Below are positions 48,645 to 56,423 of a stretch of 64,000 nt of DNA, piece after piece. The notes beneath the pieces were generated by a model. It saw nothing but the letters and a program-made list of their open reading frames with translations, ran no database searches and was not told the origin of the DNA. Within the stretch, counting starts at the first letter, position 1. Each line of letters begins with the position of its first letter. The position numbers were made by a program, and so were the translations under genes. Source of the stretch: Kitasatospora indigofera (GTDB lineage Bacteria > Actinomycetota > Actinomycetes > Streptomycetales > Streptomycetaceae); the NCBI RefSeq assembly GCF_014655955.1, contig NZ_BNBO01000049.1, positions 1 to 64,000 on the forward strand, read 5' to 3'.

Positions 48645-49241
48645 GTGAAGATGTCCTTGCTCAAGGTCGCAAAGAAGGGACTTCGCGCGGGTGGGTCCGC
48701 CGCGCTGGGGGTGTCCCTCGTCTCGGCCGCACTGGTCGGGGCGGCCGGCTCCTCCTCGGCCGAGACCGTCTCGTCGGCCCGGACCGCACAGACCCAGATC
48801 ACTGCCCGGAGCGGCAGCGCACAGCTTTCCGCGCTCGCGGCCGCCGCCCAGCACTACAAGAACGCGAACAGCGGCAAGTGCCTGGTGGTGCAGGGCACGG
48901 CGAACAACAGCGGCGCCTTCCAGTACGACTGCGCCAACTTCGCCGACCAGCAGTGGAACGTCTCCTGGAATGCCAGCGGTACGGCGTTCCAGCTCGTCAA
49001 CAGCAACAGCGGGAAGTGCCTGGTCGTGCAGGGCACCGCGAACAACAGCGGCGCCTTCCAGTACGGCTGCGGCAACTTCGCCGACCAGTTCTGGTACGGC
49101 TGGGTGGACAGTGCGGGCCGGTACCAGTTCCAGAACGCGAACAGCGGCAAGTGCCTGGTGGTGCAGGGCACCGCGAACAACAGCGGCGCCTTCCAGTACG
49201 ACTGCGGCAACTTCGCCGACCAGCTCTGGTGGGTGTACTAG
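48645..49241 (+). CDS. Secreted R-type (ricin-like) lectin with triplicated repeat
   Basis: This 198-residue precursor starts at GTG 48645 or ATG 48651, with GGGGGT upstream. A basic N-region and hydrophobic signal peptide (about 1-39) are followed by a linker. Three near-identical subdomains follow, each with NSGKCLVVQGTANNSGAFQY, CxNFADQxW and a terminal QxW-type motif, as in beta-trefoil ricin B lectins. The three repeats make exactly one trefoil. It should bind carbohydrate outside the cell and has no catalytic domain. A hairpin terminates the gene. Confidence 0.88.
   Translation: MKMSLLKVAKKGLRAGGSAALGVSLVSAALVGAAGSSSAETVSSARTAQTQITARSGSAQLSALAAAAQHYKNANSGKCLVVQGTANNSGAFQYDCANFADQQWNVSWNASGTAFQLVNSNSGKCLVVQGTANNSGAFQYGCGNFADQFWYGWVDSAGRYQFQNANSGKCLVVQGTANNSGAFQYDCGNFADQLWWVY
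48861..49223 (+). repeat. Three 90-bp near-identical direct repeats in the lectin gene
   Basis: Copies lie at 48861-48950, 48999-49088 and 49134-49223. The first and third differ at only a few bases. Identity at synonymous positions implies recent amplification or gene conversion. Confidence 0.9.
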
Positions 49242-49253
49242 TCCTGGTCCCGT

Positions 49254-49284
49254 GAGCGCCCGCCGGTCCGACCGGCGGGCGCTC
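49254..49284. terminator. Hairpin terminator after the lectin gene
   Basis: A perfect 14-bp stem (49254-49267 with 49271-49284) has a 3-base loop. Confidence 0.78.
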
Positions 49285-49409
49285 GTCGCGCCCCGACGGC
49301 GATCGTTGACCCACGGTGCAGCGTGGGCGGGGCACGTGGGCGTAGGAGCCGCGTGATCGGGCACGAGTAGAGTGGGCCTGTCGGGAGCGGGGCGAGAAAG
49401 GGAGCCGGG

Positions 49410-50171
49410 GTGAGGACAGCACGCGGGGTGGCGACGCTCGATCCGGTGGACGTCGGGGACCACATCTGCTGGATCGCCGGTCCCGGTGAGGACACGGCCG
49501 GGCCGGCGCGTGCCTTCGTGGCCGACGGCGAGCTGTTCGGCGACATGGTGCTGGTCCTCGGGAGCGCCGGCGATGCGCCCTGCGGACCCCAGTCCTGGGA
49601 GTCGCTCTTCCGTGAGGTACGGCGGGGTACCGAGCGTGCTGCCCGGGAGGGGTTCCGCGCCCTGCGGGTGCTGGCGGACCTGAGCGGTCTCGCCGGCACC
49701 GAAACCCGCCCGGACGTCCTCGCCCGGCACGAACTGAGGCTGGACGCCCTGGTCGCCGACAGCGGCGCGATCCTCGTCTGCCGCTACGCCCGGGCGGTGC
49801 TGACCCCGGAAGCCGTCGACCAGGTCGCCGGAGTACATCCGCAGCATCTGGGCAGAGGACCGGTCGGCCCGGCGTTCCGGCTGTTCCTTGCGTCCCGGGA
49901 CAGGTGGAGCGTCAGTGGTGTCGTGGACACGGAGGGCGCCGAGACCTTCCGCACGGCGCTCGGCGAGCTGCTCAGTTCGGCACCGGTGTTGCACCTGGAA
50001 TGCGGGGATCTGGAATTCATGGACAGTGCCGGGATGACGGCCCTGGCGGCGGTGGCCCGTGGGTTGCCGGACCGCCGTATCGAACTCCACCATGCCAACG
50101 CGACCCTGAGCCGCAGTTGGTCGCTGCTCGGGTTCGAGCACCCCGAGATCCCCGTGGAGCTGAAGCGGTGA
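49410..50171 (+). CDS. MEDS-STAS protein (anti-sigma factor antagonist-like)
   Basis: This 253-residue cytoplasmic protein starts at GTG 49410 after AAGGGAG. An N-terminal MEDS sensory domain (about 1-160; VGDHICWIAGPGED, RALRVLADLSGL) is fused to a C-terminal STAS domain (about 165-253). The STAS core is CGDLEFMDSAGMTALAAVARG, where the Ser of MDSAG corresponds to the phosphorylated residue of SpoIIAA/RsbV antagonists. The stop overlaps the start of a MEDS-kinase gene. The two would form a partner-switching pair in which dephosphorylated STAS sequesters the kinase. Confidence 0.88.
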   Translation: MRTARGVATLDPVDVGDHICWIAGPGEDTAGPARAFVADGELFGDMVLVLGSAGDAPCGPQSWESLFREVRRGTERAAREGFRALRVLADLSGLAGTETRPDVLARHELRLDALVADSGAILVCRYARAVLTPEAVDQVAGVHPQHLGRGPVGPAFRLFLASRDRWSVSGVVDTEGAETFRTALGELLSSAPVLHLECGDLEFMDSAGMTALAAVARGLPDRRIELHHANATLSRSWSLLGFEHPEIPVELKR

Positions 50172-51136
50172 ACCACCCCGACACGGCTTCCGCCGCCGTC
50201 CCCGCGCCGGAGACGGGGCTCCGGCACGTCCTCTTCCCCTACGCCGACGAGGACGGGTTCCTGGCCGGCACCGTCTCGTTCGTCGAGCACGCGCTCGGCG
50301 CGGGCGAGACGGTCGTGGTCGCCGTCTCGGGCCCGCGCGAGCAACTGCTGCGCGAGGCGCTCGCGGACACCGGCAGCGCGGACGGGGTGGCCTTCCTGGA
50401 CGCCGGCGGGATCAGCAGCAACCCGGGCCGGCTGATCCCCGTCTGGCAGTCCTGGATGGAGAAGGTGGCGCAGTCGGGGCGTCCGGTCCGCGCCATCAGC
50501 GAGAACCGGTGGACCGGGCGTACCAGCGCCGAGAGCGCCGAGCTGCGGTACCACGAATGGCTGCTGAACCGGGCGTTCGCGGAGTCCCCGGTGTGGTGGC
50601 TGCTCTGCCCGTTCGACACCGGGGCCGTCGCCGACGGGACTCTGGAGGCGCTGGAAGGCTGTCATCCGCTGTTGCTCGGCCAGGACGGCCCGGTGCCGGC
50701 CGCCGGGTACGCCGAGGTGCCGTACGCCTTCGAGGCCCTCGGGGACCCTTGTGATCCGGACGAGGAACTGGTCTTCTCGGCCGGCGCCCTCGCCGCGGTC
50801 CGTGAGCGGGTCACCCTCTGCGCCGCTCGGCACGGTCTGCCCGGCGACCGTCTGCGGGATCTGCTCGTCGCCGTCACCGAGGTCGCCGCCAACAGCATCA
50901 AGTACGCGGGCGGCGGGACGCTGCGCACCTGGGCCGAGGACGGCCGGGTGATCTGCGAGGTCCGCGACGGCGGGTTCATCGCGGACCCGATGGCCGGCCG
51001 GATCAGGCCGACGCTCGACCAGAACGGCGGCCGCGGCCTCTGGCTCGTCCAGCAGATGTGCGACCTGGTCCAGATCCGGACCAGTGCGGAGAACGGCACC
51101 GTCATCCGTCTCACCATGGGCACCGAAGGCGCCTGA
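50168..51136 (+). CDS. MEDS-HATPase anti-sigma kinase-like protein
   Basis: This 322-residue protein starts at GTG 50168 in a GTGA overlap. The N-terminal MEDS domain (about 15-180; HVLFPYADEDGFLAGTVSFV) is followed by an RsbW/SpoIIAB-type GHKL ATPase (about 200-322). The N-box is VTEVAANSIKYAGGG, G1 is VRDGGFIADP, and G2 is NGGRGLWLVQQMCD. It lacks a His phosphotransfer domain, so it is expected to phosphorylate the Ser of the neighbouring STAS protein and inhibit a sigma factor. No sigma factor gene is adjacent. Confidence 0.88.
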   Translation: MNHPDTASAAVPAPETGLRHVLFPYADEDGFLAGTVSFVEHALGAGETVVVAVSGPREQLLREALADTGSADGVAFLDAGGISSNPGRLIPVWQSWMEKVAQSGRPVRAISENRWTGRTSAESAELRYHEWLLNRAFAESPVWWLLCPFDTGAVADGTLEALEGCHPLLLGQDGPVPAAGYAEVPYAFEALGDPCDPDEELVFSAGALAAVRERVTLCAARHGLPGDRLRDLLVAVTEVAANSIKYAGGGTLRTWAEDGRVICEVRDGGFIADPMAGRIRPTLDQNGGRGLWLVQQMCDLVQIRTSAENGTVIRLTMGTEGA

Positions 51137-51531
51137 GCACCCGGCCGGTGCGCCGAGGCGCGGCGTCGTGCGACGGCGCCAGGACCTCTCAGGAGGGCTC
51201 AGCCACGATCCGGTGTCCGACGAGGCGGCCGGCGGCGACGCGCACCAGGTCAGGACCGTGCGGCCGCGCACCGCAGGCCGGCGGTCGGCGGCGGCCTGCG
51301 CGCACCGCAGCGGCGCGGCGCCCGGGCCGGCCGGTCCCGCGTCACCGGGCTCGCGGGCGGCCTGTTCCTGGTGCGCGGAGCCGAAAACCGGACGGCCAGG
51401 ACGTCGAGGCGAGCGCCTTTGATGAGATGAAATGTCTTTTCCCCGGGGCCTTTTTCCGGCCCCCAGGAATCCGTACCTTATTCGTGGACACACCACTTAT
51501 GGATGCTGCCGAACCTTCGGGAGGGGAATTC
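51137..51531. other. Intergenic region upstream of the choice-of-anchor gene
   Basis: No gene is supported. The last 120 bases become AT-richer, with T-runs around 51435-51485, and probably hold the promoter of the downstream secreted-protein gene, but no confident -35/-10 pair is visible. Confidence 0.5.
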
Positions 51532-52125
51532 ATGCTCGCCGTGCGCGCCTGCGTCATCGCCGCCACCACCGTCCTGCTCGCCGCCGCCGGGGCCACGGCC
51601 TCCGCGCAGACCGTCAGCCGTTTCGACGACGGCAGTTTCGAGAACCCCAGGGCGGCGGTCAACAGCTTCAACACCCTGACCGCGGGACAGACCGTCGGAC
51701 CCTGGGGGGTCACTGCGGGGAGCGTCGACCTGATCGGCGCGGGTTTCTGGCAGGCGGCGGAAGGAGACCAGTCCGTCGACCTCAACGGCAGGGGGCCGGG
51801 CGCGGTGGCCCAGACCTTCAGCACCGTCCCCGGCGCGACCTACACCGTCACCTATGCCCTGGCGGGCAATCCCGGAGGCGGCCCCGCCCTCAAGACCGGC
51901 AGTGCCCTCGTCGACGGGCAGGACTTCCAGGACTTCTCCTTCAACACCACCGGCAAATCGTTCACGAACATGGGATACGTCAACCGGCAGTTCACCTTCC
52001 GGGCCACCGGTACGGCCACCGTCATCGCTTTCGCCAGCACCACGACGACCGGACCGTACGGTCCGGTCGTCGACGACGTCCGGATCGAGCGCTGCGCACC
52101 CTGCCCGCCCTGCGGCAACGGCTGA
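51532..52125 (+). CDS. Secreted choice-of-anchor C / DUF642-like protein
   Basis: This 197-residue precursor starts at ATG 51532 after GGAGGGG. The signal peptide runs about 1-26 (ATASA). The mature part is a jelly-roll galactose-binding-like domain with FDDGSFENP, VDLNGRGPGAVAQTFST, YTVTYALAGNP and GPVVDDVRIE, as in DUF642 and choice-of-anchor C proteins. The usual C-terminal anchor is replaced by a short Cys/Pro tail (CAPCPPCGNG). The protein is probably secreted and carbohydrate-binding; partners unknown. Confidence 0.85.
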   Translation: MLAVRACVIAATTVLLAAAGATASAQTVSRFDDGSFENPRAAVNSFNTLTAGQTVGPWGVTAGSVDLIGAGFWQAAEGDQSVDLNGRGPGAVAQTFSTVPGATYTVTYALAGNPGGGPALKTGSALVDGQDFQDFSFNTTGKSFTNMGYVNRQFTFRATGTATVIAFASTTTTGPYGPVVDDVRIERCAPCPPCGNG

Positions 52126-52248
52126 CGGGCGCGGCACGCGGGCCCGGCCCGAGCGCCTGACGCCGGCCCGGCCGTGCCGGCCACCCGGCCGGCCGGGACC
52201 CGTACGGCCCTGGGGCTGCCCGGAGCGGGCGGCCCCGGGGCCCCGTGT

Positions 52249-53799
52249 TCACACGGCGGCCCGCTCCTGGCCGGAGGGGCCAGCGGCGCCGATGCCGTGC
52301 TGCTCGTCCTCGGGGCGTCCCCGCCGGGGCAGCAGGAGGGTGACGGCGAGGAACGCGACCAGCAGGCAGGCCTGGACGACGAGGGCGTGGTGGAAGGCGC
52401 CGGTGAAGTCGGCGCTCCTGGCCCGGGCGAAGAAGACCGAGCCGAAGATCGCGACGCCGATCGACCCGCCGACGGCCTGCACCGCGGACAGCACCCCGGA
52501 GGCCGAGCCGATCTCGTGGTCGTCCACCGCGGCGAGGACGAAACTGAACAGGGCGGCGATCACCAGGCCCGCTCCGACGCCGGAGAGGGCCACACCCGCG
52601 GCGATGTCCCAGATCGAGAACGAGGCCGGGGAGAGGCCGTCGAGCTGGAACCAGAGCAGGGCGGCGCCGGCCAGCTGGACCAGCGGGCCGATCTGCAGGA
52701 CGGCGCGGCCGATCCGGTCCGCCAGGAACGCCCCGCTGAGCGCGCCGCCGATCGCCGTGCCCACCGCCAGCGGCAGGTTGCCCAGCCCCGCGTCGCCGGC
52801 GCTGAACTGACGGCCGATCTGGAGGTAGAGGGTGAGCACGAGCTGGGTGCCGACGAGCCCGCCGAAGAACAGGGCGATGCCGCCGAGCCCGACCGTGAAG
52901 GCGGGCTTGCGCAGCAGGCCCGGGGTCACCAGCGGTTCACGGCCGGCCGCGGCCGTACGGCGCTGCCGCAGGGCGAACAGGGCGAACCCGACGACCGAGG
53001 CGACCAGGCACAGCCAGGTCCACAGGGGCCAGCCGTCCTGCTGCCCCTGGTTCAGCGGCAGGACGAGGAGCGCGCACGCGGCCGCGACCAGTCCGGCGCC
53101 GACGGTGTCGACGCTCACGCCGGGGTGGCCCGGCTTCTTCGGTACGAACCTGGCGGCGATGACCAGGGCCACGATCCCGACGGGCAGGTTGACCAGGAAC
53201 ACCGACCGCCAGCCCAGACCGAGGAAGTCGCCCTCGACGAGGAAGCCGCCCAGGACCGGGCCGATGATGCCGCCGAGCCCGAGGACCGGGCCGAAGACCG
53301 CGAAGACCTTGGTGAGTTCCGGCCCGTCGAAGTTCTCCCGCAGCAGGCCCAGGCCCTGGGGCAGCAGGACCGCGCCCGCGGCGCCCTGCAGCAGCCGCAG
53401 GACGATCAGGAGCTCGATGGTCGGGGCCAGCGCGCACAGCAGGGAGGTGGCGGTGAAGGCGCTCAGGCCGATCAGGAACATGCGCCGGCGCCCGTAGCGG
53501 TCGCCGAGCCTGCCGCCGAGCACCAGCCCGGCTCCCAGCGTGAGCGCGTATCCGCCGATCACCCATTGCAGGCCCACGGGGCCGGCGCCGAGCGATTCCT
53601 CCAGGGCGGGGCCGGCGACGTTGACGATCGAGGCGTCCAGCAGGTCCATGACCTCCGCGACGAGCATCGCCACGAGGATCAGCCAGCGCCACCGGTAGGG
53701 GCCGGTGGTTTCGCCGGGGGTGGTGGTCTCGCCGGGGTCGGCGGTCGTGCCGGGGTCGGCGGTCCGGTAGGGACTGGTGGCGGGGGACGGGTCTCGCAC
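52249..53799 (-). CDS. MFS drug-efflux transporter (DHA2-type, 14 helices)
   Basis: This 516-residue proton-driven exporter should remove drugs or other hydrophobic compounds. Although the frame is open to ATG 53817, GGAGG lies inside that extension, so GTG 53799 (eight bases after it) is the better start. The N-terminus is a Thr/Pro/Gly repeat (TADPG, TTTPG). Motif A is GGRLGDRYGRRRM and motif C is GPVLGGFLVE. Fourteen hydrophobic segments fit DHA2. It is divergent from a MarR gene with an imperfect palindrome between them. Confidence 0.9.
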   Translation of the reverse strand: MRDPSPATSPYRTADPGTTADPGETTTPGETTGPYRWRWLILVAMLVAEVMDLLDASIVNVAGPALEESLGAGPVGLQWVIGGYALTLGAGLVLGGRLGDRYGRRRMFLIGLSAFTATSLLCALAPTIELLIVLRLLQGAAGAVLLPQGLGLLRENFDGPELTKVFAVFGPVLGLGGIIGPVLGGFLVEGDFLGLGWRSVFLVNLPVGIVALVIAARFVPKKPGHPGVSVDTVGAGLVAAACALLVLPLNQGQQDGWPLWTWLCLVASVVGFALFALRQRRTAAAGREPLVTPGLLRKPAFTVGLGGIALFFGGLVGTQLVLTLYLQIGRQFSAGDAGLGNLPLAVGTAIGGALSGAFLADRIGRAVLQIGPLVQLAGAALLWFQLDGLSPASFSIWDIAAGVALSGVGAGLVIAALFSFVLAAVDDHEIGSASGVLSAVQAVGGSIGVAIFGSVFFARARSADFTGAFHHALVVQACLLVAFLAVTLLLPRRGRPEDEQHGIGAAGPSGQERAAV

Positions 53800-53805
53800 G
53801 GTTGA

Positions 53806-53840
53806 TACCTCCATCATGAAGTAATTCCATGGTGAAGGTA
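53806..53840. promoter_or_regulatory. Imperfect palindrome between MFS and MarR genes
   Basis: Outer arms TACCT / AGGTA and inner CATGAA / TTCCATG surround GTAA in an AT-rich island. MarR-type repressors bind such sites in divergent intergenic regions, here overlapping the MFS leader. Confidence 0.5.
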
Positions 53841-53914
53841 AAGTGGGGACGGTAGGTTGTCAAAGCGGGCGCCGAAGCGGACCGCGCGGCAGGCGAGAAG
53901 GGTGGCGGGCCTCC

Positions 53915-54403
53915 ATGGCGGGACCGGACGGCGACGGTGTGGCGGCGCAGCGCGAGCGACTGATGGAAGGACTGCGGATCTACGGCGGTCAGTACGCCGA
54001 ACTCGGCCGGCGCTTCGCCGCCTGGCTGGGACTGCACTCCACCGACGCGACGGCGGTGCTGGAGATCGCCGCCGCCGAAGAGCGCGGGACCCCCCTCTCG
54101 CCCGCCCGCCTGAGCGAGCGCATCGCCCTGTCCACGGGCGCCACCACCGCGCTCCTGAACCGCCTCGAAGCGGCCGGGCACATCACCCGATCCCGCGAGC
54201 ACCCGGACCGGCGCATCGTCACCCTGCGCAGCGGCGCGCACATCCAGGAACGCGCGGACGAGTTCTTCGGCCCGCTGGCCCACCGCCTGGACACCGCGAT
54301 GGCCGACTACCCGCCGGAGCTCCTCCAGCGCTTCGAGGCCTTCGTGGCCGACCTGAACGCGACCCTGGAGGCCCACCTCGCCGAGCGGAAGCCGGGCGAC
54401 TGA
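53915..54403 (+). CDS. MarR-family regulator
   Basis: This 162-residue regulator uses ATG 53915; the frame extends upstream to 53843 without a ribosome site. The winged helix contains LSPARLSERIALSTGATTALLNRLEAAGHI and SREHPDRRIVTL with the wing Arg residues. A C-terminal dimerisation helix ends in LNATLEAHLAERK. It is divergent from the drug exporter and is its probable repressor. No Cys suggests ligand rather than redox sensing. Confidence 0.88.
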   Translation: MAGPDGDGVAAQRERLMEGLRIYGGQYAELGRRFAAWLGLHSTDATAVLEIAAAEERGTPLSPARLSERIALSTGATTALLNRLEAAGHITRSREHPDRRIVTLRSGAHIQERADEFFGPLAHRLDTAMADYPPELLQRFEAFVADLNATLEAHLAERKPGD

Positions 54404-54514
54404 GGAGCCGCGCCGCCGCCGGGCCGCCCCGGCTGTCCCGTCCGCCCCGACGGGAGTGGCTGGTCCCGGCACGCGGTGGTCCGCCGGTGCCGCCGGTGCC
54501 GCCGGTCCGCCGAC

Positions 54515-54568
54515 AGCGCGAGGGTGCCCGCCCTCGGTCGGTGGGACCGGGACGGGCACCCCCGCGCT
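54515..54568. terminator. Hairpin between MarR and SnoaL-like genes
   Basis: A 16-bp inverted repeat with one mismatch (54515-54530 with 54553-54568) and a 22-base loop separates the convergent genes. GCCGGT trinucleotide-type repeats lie just upstream. Confidence 0.55.
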
Positions 54569-54619
54569 CGCGACGCTCCTCGGCGCCGGACCCGGAGCCT
54601 AGGCCGGGTCCGACACGGC

Positions 54620-54970
54620 CTAGGCCGGGAGGAAGAAGCCGGTGATCTCGGCGAGGCGTCCGTCCTCGTGGTGGCGGGCGGTGCTGATGCCGGCCGAGGC
54701 GCGCTCGCCCCGGCCGTCGAGCTGGGTCCAGCGCGCGAGGGAGCGGTCGTGGTGCTCCAGCACCTCGTCGATGCGGAACCGGTGGCCGGGGAAGGCGTCG
54801 GCGAAGCCGGCCATGTAGGCGGCGAGTCCGGTCAGGCCGCCGACCTCGGTGCCGGGGTCGCGATAGGCGACCTCGTCCACCGCGACCGCGCCGAGGGCGG
54901 CCGGCCGGTCCGCGGGGGCGGCCGACCAGCAGGCGGCGTAGTCGTTCCAGAGCTGCTGGGTGTCACTCAT
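54620..54970 (-). CDS. SnoaL/NTF2-like protein
   Basis: This 116-residue protein has the NTF2-like cone fold pattern of SnoaL polyketide cyclases and related small-molecule enzymes (LWNDYAACWSA, YRDPGTEVGGLTGLAAYMAGF, HRFRIDEVLEHHDRSLARW, RLAEITGFFLP). No definitive catalytic set can be assigned. ATG 54970 overlaps the end of the upstream TetR gene by 8 bp, so the regulator and this protein are translated together, and the regulator probably senses its substrate. Confidence 0.85.
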   Translation of the reverse strand: MSDTQQLWNDYAACWSAAPADRPAALGAVAVDEVAYRDPGTEVGGLTGLAAYMAGFADAFPGHRFRIDEVLEHHDRSLARWTQLDGRGERASAGISTARHHEDGRLAEITGFFLPA

Positions 54971-55574
54971 GGTCGTCCTGCTTCCGTGGGGTTCTCAAAG
55001 AACCGATCGACGCGATCGCGCCGTCGGTGACGCCGTGCAGGGTGGTGCGGGGCAGGCCGGCCCGGACGAGCACCAGCAGGCCCTGGTAGAGCGCGAGCAG
55101 ATGGGCGGCGGTGGCCGCGACGTCGAGGTCGGGCGGCGTGTCGCCGCGGTGCCGGGCGCGGGTCAGCGCGTCGGCGAAGCCGCCTTCGATCGCCGCCAGG
55201 CCGTGGTGCACGCCGGCCGCGGCCCGGGGGAGGGTGAAGGACTCGACGGCGGTGTTGGTGAGCAGGCAGCCCGGGTCGGGTTCGGCGCCGGTCTCCACCG
55301 CCGAGGTGAAGAACGAGCGGATGCCGGCCAGGGGGTCCGCCGGCTCCAGCAGGTGGACCCGGACCCGGCCCTGCACCACCCGCTCGTTGTAGGCGTCCAG
55401 TGCGGCGTGGAACAGGCCGTCCTTGTTCCCGAACGTCCGGTACAGGCTCCCGGGGTGCAGTCCGGTGGCCTCCTCGATGTCCCGCAGCGAGGCGCCCTGG
55501 TACCCCCGGTGGCGGAAGAGCCGCATGGCCGAGGCCAGCACCTCGTCCTGGTCCCAGAGTTGTTTGCGCCCCAT
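54963..55574 (-). CDS. TetR-family regulator
   Basis: This 203-residue repressor starts at ATG 55574, which has GGAGG six bases upstream; the frame continues to 55604 without support. The helix-turn-helix has ASLRDIEEATGLHPGSLYRTFGNKDGLF. The C-terminal domain contains GCLLTNTAVE, characteristic of the TetR_C group regulating electrophile or quinone responses (NemR/AcnR-like). It is cotranscribed with the SnoaL-like gene, and a dyad lies immediately upstream. Confidence 0.9.
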   Translation of the reverse strand: MGRKQLWDQDEVLASAMRLFRHRGYQGASLRDIEEATGLHPGSLYRTFGNKDGLFHAALDAYNERVVQGRVRVHLLEPADPLAGIRSFFTSAVETGAEPDPGCLLTNTAVESFTLPRAAAGVHHGLAAIEGGFADALTRARHRGDTPPDLDVAATAAHLLALYQGLLVLVRAGLPRTTLHGVTDGAIASIGSLRTPRKQDDHE

Positions 55575-55589
55575 CGCGGCCTCCGTAGT

Positions 55590-55603
55590 TGAACGATTGC
55601 TCA
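55590..55603. promoter_or_regulatory. Putative TetR operator
   Basis: TGAAC-GATT-GCTCA is an imperfect dyad 16 bp before the TetR start, followed by an AT-rich stretch. It resembles TTGAACGATTG-type operators seen before this TetR group. Confidence 0.45.
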
Positions 55604-55779
55604 CAAAAATAGCACGGCCTGGGCGGTCGGCTCGCCGTGCTCAGCTGGATGTCGGTCCGGTCGGCCGGCCACGCTCCCCGGCCCCGGCGGCACGAGGACG
55701 GCCCCAGTACTCCCTGTGCCGGCCCAGGGGGCCCACGGGCGAGCGACCGGGGACGCGCGACCGGGGCGTTCCGCTGTCT

Positions 55780-56385
55780 CCGGGGCCGGCCGTCGTGATC
55801 GCCCTGGCCCCGGAGCTACGACTGGTGTCCACCCAGGTGGCGCTGAAGGCGATCAACCCCGAACCGCGGTACCGGGCCGACCTGCTGCGCCGCTTCGGGC
55901 GCGAGACGTAGGTGGTGGCCCATGGACCCGGCCGCCTGCGGCGGACGGGCGCTGGGCCCCGGGCCCCGGGGTGGGCGCCGGGCGGTCGTACCGGGCGTTG
56001 TAGTCGCCGGACGGGCGGCCGTACCGCGCGATGGAGTCACCGGGCGGGCGGGCGCTCGACGCCCGCCCCGGGGCAGGGGCCGATCCGCTCGCCGCAGGCC
56101 GTGCGGGTGCCGGCCCGGGCACCGGCCGTGGCGTGGTCCGTGGTGCACCGGCTCGGCCTGGTCCACCGCGACCTCAGGGCCGCGACCATCACGCTGACCA
56201 CCGCCGGACCGCGCCTGCGCCGGCTCGGCTTCGCGGCGGCCGGCACCCGGTCACCCGCGGCGGCGGCGGACCGGGGACCGTCACGTACGTGACGCCGGAG
56301 GAGTGCGGCGACGAGCATCCGGGCCCGGCCGCCGACGTCCGGGCCCGGGCGTGCCGGGTGGTGTGCGCCGCAGCGCCGCGGTGCG
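55780..56385 (+). pseudogene. Ser/Thr protein kinase pseudogene
   Basis: Fragments of a Hanks-type kinase occur in order but in different frames. An N-lobe piece (STQVALKAINPEPRYRADLL, about 55830-55895) is followed by an in-frame stop TAG at 55909-55911. The catalytic loop lies further on in the same frame (VVHRLGLVHRDLRAATITL, about 56133-56190). After a frame shift comes the activation/P+1 region (GTVTYVTPEECGDEHPGPAADV, about 56277-56340). The DFG motif is replaced by LGF. A 33-bp tandem repeat lies between the lobes. Stop plus frame shift plus lost DFG mark it as dead. Confidence 0.65.
55980..56045. repeat. 33-bp tandem repeat in the kinase pseudogene
   Basis: Two units (55980-56012 and 56013-56045) and part of a third are related with several substitutions. 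Read on the minus strand they encode an ARYDRP/ARYGRP-type repeat, but no start or family supports a gene there. Confidence 0.6.
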
Positions 56386-56423
56386 CCCGGACCGGGCACA
56401 CCGCGGGGCTCCGGCGCCGGCGG

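Noticed and set aside
55853..56122. Minus-strand frame encoding ARYDRP/ARYGRP repeats
   Set aside because: No start signal and no family; the repeats are explained by tandem duplication inside the kinase pseudogene.
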